A DNA stretch of 64,000 nt from RUG11237 sp050874665 (lineage in GTDB: Bacteria; Bacillota; Clostridia; Lachnospirales; Lachnospiraceae). Both the position numbers and the translations under genes were made by a program. Below, in pieces: positions 16,301 through 25,300 of the stretch. The DNA lies in the NCBI GenBank assembly GCA_050874665.1, contig JBNMLC010000001.1:310001-374000 (forward strand). The letters are read 5' to 3'. Every line of letters begins with the position of its first letter. Positions within the stretch are counted from its first letter, which is position 1. The notes beneath the pieces were generated by a model. That model was not told the DNA's origin. It ran no database searches and saw nothing but the letters and a program-made list of their open reading frames with translations.

Positions 16301-19296
16301 TTGAGATTGAAGCAGATATTTATCAAAGAATGGAAAACTTTGCAAAAGCCAATGATTATACCGTGTTCATGATCTTAGTTGCAACATTGAATATTTTGAT
16401 TCATAAATATACAGGATCTAATGATATTACCATTGGAACTCCTGTATCAGGCAGAAATACCAGAGAAGAAAAGGAGATGCTGGGAGTATTTATCAATACA
16501 CTTGTTTTGAGAAGTATGATGGATGAGCAGATGTCTGTAAAAGAGGTATTGGATGCTACAAAAAAAATGAGCTTAGGAGCTTTTAACAATGCAGATTATG
16601 GCTTTGAAGATTTAGTACAACAGGTTAGTGTTGTGCGAGATTTAGAGCAAAATCCTTTATTTGATATCATGTTTGTATATCAGATATTTGGTGAAAAGGA
16701 AGTCTGCTTGGAGGGAGCGAAACTGAGAAAGTATCGAATCAAGGACATTGTACCGAAGTATGAAATATCATTTGAAATGATACCAGATGGAAACAAGATT
16801 GACTGCGTTTTAGAATATGATGCAAATCTGTATTCCGAGAGGTATATGGAAGAATTTGTAGGTCAGTATCTGCAAATTCTGAAAGAAATCCTGTCTAATG
16901 TAGAACAGACCGTGAAGGAGCTTGCAATAGATGATAGAGAGCAGAAGCAGCAGATCATTCAGCTTGGAAAAGGTGAAAAATATCCAGTAACAGAGACTGT
17001 AGTAGATCTTTGGTATCAGCATCTTCGTGCAAAGGCCGAAAACAGTCAGCATATTGCAATCGTTAATAGCGGTATCAGCTATACTTACGGCGAGTTAGAG
17101 CGTACTTCAAACCGGATTGCGAATTATCTGTATGACAATTATAAGGATACTAATATGGTATTTGGGGTACTAATCAAGAGAGAATACCTGCTGATTGCTA
17201 CGTTATTGGGTATTCTGAAAGCAGGAGGAAGTTATATTCCGATTGATGTGAGCTATCCGGAGGATAGAATCCAATATATTTTAGAAAATGTGGATGCAGC
17301 AGCTTATCTGAGAACCAAATCTACAGACTTTCAGATTGAGGGAAAGGAAAAACTGGATGTAGATGAGGTGGTTTCAACCTATGAAAATGAGACAGCACTT
17401 AACAGATGTAACTTTGACTGTGTAGCATATACCATCTATACTTCCGGGTCTACCGGAAAACCAAAGGGTGTTGTAATAGGGCAGAGAGCAATGAGCAATT
17501 TTGTGCAGTCGATTCATAGAATAGAGCCGTTTGATGAAACAAGTTCGATGTTAGGTGTTACGACCATTTCTTTTGATATATTTGTCTTAGAATGCTATGT
17601 AACACTCTGTTATGGTGGAAAATTGATTTTGGCAAACGACACAGAAGTAAGTGATGTTGGGGAGTTGGCAAAATTGATCCGGGATGCAGGAGTCAATCGT
17701 ATTCAGTTTACACCATCCCGTATCATGATGATTCTGGAAATTCCGGAATATGCTGCATGTTTACAGCAGGTAAAAACGGTATTTGTAGGTGGAGAGGCTT
17801 TGCCGGTCGATACACTGAATCGTTTGAGAGGATGTACAAATGCAAGACTCATCAATGTATATGGTCCAACGGAAACCACCGTGTGGTCTACTTACAGGGA
17901 TGTTACGAAGGCTGATGTGGTCACCATAGGAAGACCTTTAGATAATACAGATGTTTATATTTTGGACAAACATGACCAGTTGCTGTTTAGAAATGGCATA
18001 GGAGAGTTGGCAATCGGTGGAATGGGCGTTGCGAACGGATATTACAACAACCAGGAATTGACAGATGAAAGATTTATCTATACCGATTTTGCAGAAGGAC
18101 GAATTTATAAGACGGGAGATTTAGCTAGATGGGATGATGCAGGTAATCTGGTTTGTCTGGGCAGAATTGATCATCAGGTGAAAATCCGAGGATATCGCGT
18201 AGAGTTAGATGAAATCGATTCCGTTATTCTTTCCTATAACGAGAAGAAGAAATGCGAGATCATCACTCGCGCTGTAACCATTGCCAAAAATATGGATGGG
18301 GTAAATGAGCTTTACACATTTATTGAATTAAACCCGGACTATCCACTAGAAGACGGCAATGAACTGAAGAAATATATTGAAACGAAGCTTCCATTCTATA
18401 TGATTCCAAAAGGAATTTCCTTTGTGGAGGGTATTCCTTTTACCAATAATGGAAAGATAGATCGAAAAGCATTACAGAAATATGAACTGGAAGATACCGC
18501 AACAGAGCATGGGATGACAGTCCCTGAAAATAAGACGGAAGAAGAACTTTTAGAGATTTGGTCTACGGTATTGAATCAGACCCAGATTTCTTGTGATCAG
18601 AAATTCTTTGAAATTGGCGGTAACTCCTTGTTATTAATCAAAATGCTTAAGATGATCAGAGAAACCTTTGATATTACTTTGACAGCAGGAGATTTGTTTA
18701 AATTACAGACCATTCGAAAAATTGCAGAAGAAATTGACAGACTAGAAGTGAAACAAGAGCTGTTTTATCAGGGAATTGAGGTGCCGGAGAATTTCTTTAC
18801 GCAGAACAAACGAAGCGGCTTGCATGGAATGCATATCAAATGTGCAACATCAGGTTCGGAAACAGATGCTTATAAAGCATATATAAAGCTTTTTGTGAAG
18901 ATTGTATCCCTATTAAATAAAAAAGATACAATTGGTATCAATATTAGTACAGAAGCGGAAAAATGTATGGCAATAAATCTGCTTACCACAGATCTGGATT
19001 GTGCAGAAAATGAAAAGGCAATGATGGATGCATTGACAGAACCTGGTACAAATATGTCCAAATTTATCAATAAGATTCAAAAAAAACATATGAAGGTCTT
19101 ATTTGCCATGAACCAGAAGGTAAAGGAAGAGGTCTGGATTAACACATTTGATGTGATTATTCAGATGAAGGTGGTGAATGGAACAATGCATGTACAGATT
19201 GCTTCGAATAACAGAAGAATCAACAAATCTGCAGTGGAATATATCATCAGTAAGACGGAAGCATTATACGAACAATATGAAAAGCTGGGAAAGTGA
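10393..19296 (+). CDS. Hybrid PKS-NRPS megasynthase: KS-ACP-C-A(Gly?)-PCP-C-A(Gly?)-PCP-half C
   Basis: About 2967 residues. Domains: KS (about 12-436; active Cys about 185 in DTTCSSS, HGTGT and KSNLGH present); linker ending LPAYVFDQHRIWI; ACP (636-700, Ser in GLNSIQG); C (716-1136, HHSVFDG); A (1160-1646, YTSGTSGNPKG); PCP (1663-1733, GGNSLLL); C (1756-2180, HHLVTDG); A (2200-2696, YTSGSTGKPKG); PCP (2713-2781, GGNSLLL). The last 150 residues look like only the C-terminal lobe of a condensation domain. Binding-pocket residues by alignment to GrsA read DILQFGMVW-K and DILQFGVVW-K, close to known glycine codes (DILQLGLIW type). No AT is present. The KS lacks the usual DPQxR block, having ASPCMRYHLQ instead. 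ATG 10393 has AGAGGA 8 bases upstream; ATG 10369 is the alternative. Confidence 0.93.
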   Translation: MGNIGDTYHDDDIVVVGMALSTSAGDSLEEFWESIKNSEDCIYGVRGTRKEDLISYYNRKNHSLDLGFFEGGLLKEIDLFDNEFFHMKELDALCASPCMRYHLQVMWHALEDAGYKEKDLSNEKVDVYTGIVTDAQIYEYREVIKEYRKSLLPVAMYGHLLPMIPGTLAYYLNLKGVTAVVDTTCSSSSTALIQAAGALKDDRCKAAVVAGGRFIYNPEHDIDEFIGIESDDMRTRAFDESANGTASGEGVAAIVIKKYSQALKDNDRIYGVIKGYAANQSGKTLRMGVPNYESQMNVIEQGIKNAGLSSEDIQYCEAHGTGTYVGDYLEILSIDKAFRKDTEKIGFCGVGSVKSNLGHTYGASGVISIIKCMLAMNKGYIPPTTHFSNPNKKINFINSPLYVNSKLKKWEAETKRCMVNCFGISGANCNIVMEEYKKEEKQTEEKKGKYFVAITAKSENSLKMMLPSYEQYLEQTEDSLANISYSTMVRRNHFKHKLLFFVENREELLHAVREVIAGMTEGSMEDAVDQKTSFYSNRVVKKKVDHQDLLQRYCKGKDECALRELGDCYLQGQEIAWESLYGDGYTYVSLPAYVFDQHRIWINEESLRAIDEKQNEGKKKVKSIEVTSSGEVTAVEKELGQIFCEFMQIEKVDVDDNLFGFGLNSIQGMKLLNRVHEKYGVELSVVNLFEFDTIRKLAASMSESKKTTGFQLFRAQVKDSYDLSSAQKRIYLQDMIQKNNEKTLLQGAYVMNGKIDVEKLEKAIHKIIENNEVLHTALVDMDGIPQQVVKKDWQFVVETGKQSASIDEEMRIFVSKFDLTKPPFMRIKVLEMEEGQDAFLFCAHHSVFDGTSILLFLDELNAYYSGNTFEQKEYNYIDYSESMKEYVKTEIYQKQRAYWEEQYADGLVVSNLPKTYDIAESAKDASGRKYYFSFSKEFTARLTDFAKNKGITVFMEIYASLVILLHKYSEDSDICVGIPYAGRNHVLVEKMLGVFINTLAIRTQICGEEAVSQVIDAVKEQCIHAFQNAEYGYEELTQKVGGEPFQVMFIYQNMGERNLFLHNLVGEEYPLHEVEAKYDMTIEMFPVNDQIEGNVEYNASLMSEEYVAELITHLENVLSCIMENDARSVKEISLLNGEQTEELLALGKGKEEEITKNVIDLWYEALEMKNPVAIKFHDQQISYQKLENLSNQIAMYIEKHMYGEEKTIPVLMHRNEKLIAALLGILKAGYSYIPLDPEYPQSRIDYIVKNSRVRTILTEHACQYENDDIEKLYIEDLLQAQSEAGEVKETGKINHADFAETSYTIYTSGTSGNPKGVSVRHREMANFVQAIQHIEPFAVSDRILCVTTICFDIFVLECFCTLCHGATMVLADETECVDVERLAELIQKHSVDIIQFTPSRMQIILSVAAGRAAMKQLKTIFLGGESLNLEILNQLRQYTDARIINMYGPTETTVWSTYKDVTKDDYITIGRPIDNTNIYILAENDHLQYRGGIGEIAIGGMGVSKGYANNQKLTDEKFISLVEASGKVYKTGDLGKWDKNGNLHCLGRNDYQVKIRGYRVELGEVEELISKHETVQKVAVVDKMIAGNNVLLAFVQTQDYKPVETGVLMDFATEHLPHYMIPYAFIQIEEFPMTPNGKLDRKVLRAKEIAVQAVEEQQEIVPPQNEVEEALYGIWKQILEKDDFGCQQPFFYVGGNSLLLILMLNEVKKKYPVDISVADLYEAKTIEAIGKLIQEKQDSHSMIEQSDFAFDKDVSELKCCELSGAQLRLYLLEQMDPVRCKYNIPSAFIVEGNLDAERLENALNTVISRHEILRTSFEIIDQTPMQKIHDEVHLVIERKEKIQDVDAEIRAFVREFDLECPPLIHALIGIIDESHMLFLFDMHHLVTDGTSAQLFIDEVERVYNGVSLQPVAHQYKEFSLVAKERVQSVAYQKQEAYWKEVFETEYKKVKLPTFGSGNGSTGNLGKNYFFEIEADIYQRMENFAKANDYTVFMILVATLNILIHKYTGSNDITIGTPVSGRNTREEKEMLGVFINTLVLRSMMDEQMSVKEVLDATKKMSLGAFNNADYGFEDLVQQVSVVRDLEQNPLFDIMFVYQIFGEKEVCLEGAKLRKYRIKDIVPKYEISFEMIPDGNKIDCVLEYDANLYSERYMEEFVGQYLQILKEILSNVEQTVKELAIDDREQKQQIIQLGKGEKYPVTETVVDLWYQHLRAKAENSQHIAIVNSGISYTYGELERTSNRIANYLYDNYKDTNMVFGVLIKREYLLIATLLGILKAGGSYIPIDVSYPEDRIQYILENVDAAAYLRTKSTDFQIEGKEKLDVDEVVSTYENETALNRCNFDCVAYTIYTSGSTGKPKGVVIGQRAMSNFVQSIHRIEPFDETSSMLGVTTISFDIFVLECYVTLCYGGKLILANDTEVSDVGELAKLIRDAGVNRIQFTPSRIMMILEIPEYAACLQQVKTVFVGGEALPVDTLNRLRGCTNARLINVYGPTETTVWSTYRDVTKADVVTIGRPLDNTDVYILDKHDQLLFRNGIGELAIGGMGVANGYYNNQELTDERFIYTDFAEGRIYKTGDLARWDDAGNLVCLGRIDHQVKIRGYRVELDEIDSVILSYNEKKKCEIITRAVTIAKNMDGVNELYTFIELNPDYPLEDGNELKKYIETKLPFYMIPKGISFVEGIPFTNNGKIDRKALQKYELEDTATEHGMTVPENKTEEELLEIWSTVLNQTQISCDQKFFEIGGNSLLLIKMLKMIRETFDITLTAGDLFKLQTIRKIAEEIDRLEVKQELFYQGIEVPENFFTQNKRSGLHGMHIKCATSGSETDAYKAYIKLFVKIVSLLNKKDTIGINISTEAEKCMAINLLTTDLDCAENEKAMMDALTEPGTNMSKFINKIQKKHMKVLFAMNQKVKEEVWINTFDVIIQMKVVNGTMHVQIASNNRRINKSAVEYIISKTEALYEQYEKLGK

Positions 19297-19303
19297 GAGG
19301 AAC

Positions 19304-22300
19304 ATGGACAAGTTTATGGACAGTGAGATATCGTTAGATGATATTTCGCTTGATTTTGAAGAAGAAAAAATAGATCATCGCGTGGCGATTATTGGAATGT
19401 CTATCCATACAAGTTCTGGAAATACAAGTGCTTTTTGGGAAGATATTAAAAATGGATGTAATCTGATTTCTGCGTTTCGTGGTACGAGAAAAGAGGATAT
19501 CGAAGCGTATCATACAATTCAGCGAAAAGAGTATGCGTATGCAGAAGGTTCCTTCATTCAGGATATTGATACGTTTGATTACAAATATTTCAATATGACC
19601 CCGAAGGAAGCACAATTAATGGATCCAAGTCATAGGTTATTCTTACAAAATACCGTTCATGCCATTGAAGACGCAGGATATGGTAACCATAGGCTGGAAA
19701 ATACCAATACAAGGATATTTGTAGGGTATGCCGGGAATATCAAAGATAGCTATCTGAATATGATCTGGAATACCAATTCCAAGGATCTGTCGATGTCGAT
19801 TGTGAACAATATGACAGGAATGATCAGCGGCAGATTGTCTCATATGTTGAATACACGTGGCGTAGCAGAAATCATTGACGCTACGTGTGCCTCTTCCCTG
19901 ATTGCCGTACATGAAGGCTGTGAAAGTATCATTTCCGGCCAAAGCAATCTTGCAATCGTTGGAAGTATGAGACTCAATCTGATGCCGATCGAATCAGATA
20001 TGGCAAGAATTGGTGTGGAATCGAAGGATTATCAGACGAGAACTTTTGATGAAAATGCATCAGGATTTGGGGAAGGGGATGGAGTTGTTACCTTGATCCT
20101 AAAATCCTATCAGCAGGCAGTGGAGGATCAGGATCATATTCATGCTGTGATTAAAGGCAGTGCTGTTAGTCAGGGTGGAGAATCCATGGGACTTACCGTT
20201 ACCAATCCGACGGCTTTGAAAGATACCATTGCCAATGTCATTATGGAAACAAATCATGATATTGATACCATCGGTATGTATGAATTGCATGGAACTGCCA
20301 CGAATCTGGGAGATCCTATTGAGATGCAGGGAATGGAAGAGGCATTTCGACTTTTTACAGAAAAAAATGCATTTTGTGCCATTGGTTCGGTTAAGAGTAA
20401 TATGGGGCATTTGTATGAGGCCTCTGGTATTATGGGACTGGTAAAAACAGTCCTGGCTATGAAGCATAAAACCATACCACCAACCATCAATCTGACAGAA
20501 CCGAATAAAGAAATTCATTTTGCCAAGTCCCCATTTTACATCAACACGAAGGCAAGAGAATGGCAGTGTGAAAATGGAAAGAGAAGTGCATTGGTGAACT
20601 CTCTTGGATTGAACGGTGCGAACTGCTGTATGTTGGTGGAAGAGTATGACAATAACTATGAAGAATCGACACCAATAGAACAGAGGTTTCTTGTATTGTC
20701 CGCTGTCAGTGAGGAATCCTTGCAAAGACTGGCAGATTCCTATCAGGCGTATTTGAGCAAAAATGATGTGAATTTGGATGATCTGTGTTATACAGCAGCA
20801 GTTGGAAGATGGCATCATAAGAAAAGAGCTTTTTTCGAGTTTGAAACAAAAAAAGGCCTGATCCAATTATTATCTTCTTATGCGAAAGATGAGTCAAAGG
20901 CGGTTGTTTTTACAGAGAATAGTCGGGCAAAGACAGGAAGCAATCTGGAATACGAAGCCATCAAACAGAGATATTGTGAAGGCGAAGATGTGGACTGGGA
21001 AGCCTATTTTGAGGAACCACGTAAGATTATTCATCTGCCAGTGTATCCGTTTGAAAGAAATCGTTGCTGGATTGATTATGACGCAGAGCAGGAATATGAG
21101 GAAAAAACAGAGAGTCATTTATATGATGTTGTCTGGGAGAAAAAGGATTTGATTGGTCCATCTTTGGATGTCAAAGAAATAACTGTAATCGGTTTGCAGA
21201 GGGAACGAGTGGAAGCCTATGTTTCTTATTTTGTGAAAAATCATATAAAGGCGGAAGGTATCTGCTTGCAGGAGAAAGCAGCAGATTGTATAGAAGCATA
21301 TCCCCATGTGTTGTTCACTACAGAAGGGTACCAGGAGGAAAATCTGCAGGTAGAGAAAATCAAGGGTTTGATGTTGTTCCTTGCAGATCTGTGTAAAAAT
21401 CCGTCTGTAAAACATTTGACTTTTCTGTCAAAACCAGTACATGTGATTGAGGGAACTGAAGCTGTGGATCGGTTAGATGCGGTTTTAACTGCATACGTAA
21501 GAGCCATCCAAAAGGAAAATGAGAATCTGAAAATGCACATCATGGAGACAGATGACAGTATTTGTTTCGAAGATATCATAAGCAAGGTCATGAAGGAAGA
21601 AGCATGTTATCTTGCCTGCCGAAAAGGGATTTCTTATATTCCTGTTGTAGCGAAAAAGGATACAAAGGAAGAAAAAGAAAGTGTTATTGGAAAGGGTACT
21701 TATCTGGTAACTGCCGGTACCAGTTATGTGACATTGGAGGTATGCAGTCAGATTGCAAAGCTTTATCCAGAATCTACATTCATATTTCTGGCTCGAAAAC
21801 TGCAGAATTATGACAGCAAATGGAATGAGGATGGATTGCAGTCTTATGACAGCAAATTAGCAGAATATTATCGAGGTATCCAGGAACAGAATTGCAGAAT
21901 TCTTGTGAAAAAAGCAGATATCTGTAATGCAGAGAATCTAAAAACGGTGCTGAGAGAATTAGAAAAGGAGCAGATTATCCCAAAATATCTGGTACATAGT
22001 GCTGCGGGAGATATGTCTTTTGCATATACAGAGACAGACAGCGAAAAACTGGATTTTGTATTGGATCCAAAGATTAAAGCCTTGGATTATATTGAGAGCC
22101 TGGTAGGACAGCATCTGCAGGGATATGTGCTGTTTTCTTCCATGGCAACAACCTTTATGGCACCAATGCAAAGTGGATATATTGCTGCCAATGCCTATCT
22201 GGATGGCTTCTGCCGAGAGAAGTGTCTGGAAGGGAAAAAGGCAGTTGCATTACAATGGTCCACCTGGAAGGAAATCGGCATGGCAGCCAGAAATAACCTT

Positions 22301-25300
22301 GCGTATGATCTGATCTTTGAAGCAATGCCGACCAAAATAGCATTGTCCTATTTGGATGAAATCTTGAAAAAGGGAATCAGAGGAACAACGATCATTGGTA
22401 AATTCAATGAATCTGCAATGGGAAGAAAACTCATTGAAAACTCTAAGGTGTTGCTTGCAAAAAATGTGATGCCATCGGAGCAGAAAAAGACGGTGAAGAA
22501 GGTTCAGAAATCCAAAATAGAGCTGACAGGAAGAAACAAGGATAATTATACGCTGATGGAGAAACGAATCTCTCAAATCTGTCGTGAAGTATTGGGATAC
22601 ACCTCCATCAATATCTATGAAAACTTTTTTGAAATGGGAGCAGATTCTTTGCAGATTATGAACCTGCATAAGCAGATTGAAAAAGAATTTCCTGGAAAAC
22701 TGGAAATAACAGATATGTTCTCCTATTCCAATGTATATAAACTGGCAAACTATCTGTTTGATGAAGGGAATGAGTCACTGCTTACAGAAGAGATGGAAGA
22801 AAATGCAGGACAGCAGGAGAGGCAGGTAGAGCAGCGCATAACAGCAGAAAACATTGTGGAAACAGAAGGTGAGCATTTGGATGATATTGCAATCGTTGGT
22901 ATTGCAGCAAAAATACCGGGTGTAAATGATCTGAAAGAATTCTATGATAGCTTGCTCCGTGGAGAATGTTTTGTAAATGATTTGCCAGCATGGAGAAAAG
23001 AATTTCTGACAAAATATTATCATTATACCAAACAGGAACTAAAGGAAAATGCTTTTGCTCAAAGTGCTTATTTAGATGATATCGATCAGTTTGATTATGA
23101 ATTCTTTCAACTATCGCCTAGAGAAGCTAGCCTGATGGATCCGCATCAAAGATTGTTTTTAGAGCTTGCTCTGGAGGCAATCGAGGATGCCGGACATAGT
23201 CTGGATTCCATGAGTCAGACAAAAACAGGTGTCTTTTTGGGATTTGGAACCAACATTAAGGATATGTATATGAGAATCCTATCAGATGTCCAGCGCGAGG
23301 ATGTCGCAGACGCCATTGTTGGAAATGCACAGGCTATTTTGGCTGGAAGGATTTCCCATGATCTGAATCTGAAGGGGGCAAGTATGGTAATCGATACGGC
23401 TTGTTCGTCCTCCATAGTTGCCTTGAATACAGCAGTTTCGTATATCAAGAGCAAGCAGATTGAATCAGCGTTGGTAGGTGGAATCAAATTACTCTTATGT
23501 CCGGTAGAGGATGCAGATCTATATACGATTGGTATGGAATCAGGAGATGGCTATACACGTACATTTGATCAGACAGCCACAGGAACTGCTTTTGGAGAAA
23601 GTGCGCAGATGATCTTAATCAAATCATATCAGAAGGCAGTAGAGGATGGAGATCATATTTATGGTGTGATCAAGTCCATTGCCATCAATCAGGATGGAAA
23701 TTCTGCGAGTGTTACAGCACCAAATCCGATTTCCCAGCAGGAAGTGATTCTGGAGGCATGGAAAGGGGCAAAAATTAATCCAGAAGATATTGGATATGTG
23801 GAAGTACATGGTACAGCTACCAGATTAGGAGATACTATTGAATATAAGAGCTTGAATGAAGCATTTAAGAGATACACGAAGAAGAAACATATTTGTGCAG
23901 TAAATACAGTCAAACCGAATTATGGACACATGTCAGAGGGGGCAGGATTGTTCGGGTTGATCAAGGGATTGCAGGTTTTACAGTATGGTGTGATTCCAAA
24001 GAATATTTTATTTGATCGGCCAAATAGTTCCATTGATATGATCGACTCTGCTATTTATTACAATACACAGAATATAGAGTGGAAGGCAGAGGGAAAAAAG
24101 AGAACCTTTGCATTGAGTAATTTTGGAATGAGTGGTACCAATACGCATCTTGTAGTGCAGGAGGTAAAAAGAGCCTGTGCGCCATCTATTTTACGAAAAA
24201 AACGTATTTTTGCCATTTCAAATAGAACGAAAGAGGGACTTTTTCAGGAAATACAGAAATTATATGCTTACATTACAACAAGGGAGGTTGATTTTCATAA
24301 CTTAAGCTACACATTGGCTGTGGGCAGAAACCATTATGAGAATCGATTTGCAGTCGTATGCGAAAGCATGCAGGAATTGCAGGCAGCCATACAGCAATAC
24401 TTAGAAGCAGGAGTGCTTGGACACAACGCATTTGCAGGAGGAAAGAAGGTCGTAAGTGATGATAGGGTACAACTGGCTTCCAATGAAATGCATTTGAGTG
24501 AACAGATGCAGTTGACCGAACAGGTGAGGACTATGGAAAAAGAAGAACAGGTGGCAGAATTCTACTGTAAGGGAGCTAAAGTTGCATTTGAGAGATTTTA
24601 TGCAGGAGAGGTTTTGTACAGAATCAGTATTCCTACCTATTGCTTTACAAAAAAAAGCTGTTGGATCCGTATTCCAGATGTTTATGATGTGGATGAACAG
24701 CTATATTACACATTGGATTGGAAAAAGAAAGCAGCAAAAAAACTTTCAATGACAGTTCATCAGGGATGCAAATATATTGCAATCGTGGATGAAAAGGATC
24801 AAAAACATCAAGAACTGATCCAGGCGCTTGAGGCAAAGGGAGGGATCCGTTTAGCGATTTACGGCATTCATGAGTTCCTTGCACAATATGCAACAGTGGA
24901 GAAAATGCAGGAATTGCTTGCAAAAGAATGCGCTGATGGAGCAGAAGGAATGATACAGCTTATGCCAACAAAGGATAGTGTGTATCAGGAGCAGTCTTAT
25001 CAGTTGTGCCTGCAGTTATTTAGAACCACAAAAGCCATTGTACAGAATAATCTGACTTCAGATTTTAAGATTGTTACGATTTCGTATCAGGCTTTCCGGG
25101 TAAATCAGGAAAAAAAAGGATTCCAGCCACTGGGGGCCATTGGTCATGGTATCAACCGTGTCATTCATTTGGAAGTGCCAAATGTTTCTACGGTTGCCAT
25201 TGATATAGACTTAGAAACAGACAGTCAGTATCTGGCAGATGAAATTTTATGTGAAAAACAGGATCATTTCTATGTGGCCTATAGAAAAAATGAGCGTTAT

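Noticed and set aside
20099..20866. 255-codon open frame on the minus strand inside the second synthase
   Set aside because: It lies wholly within conserved KS coding sequence on the other strand and its translation has no domain pattern.
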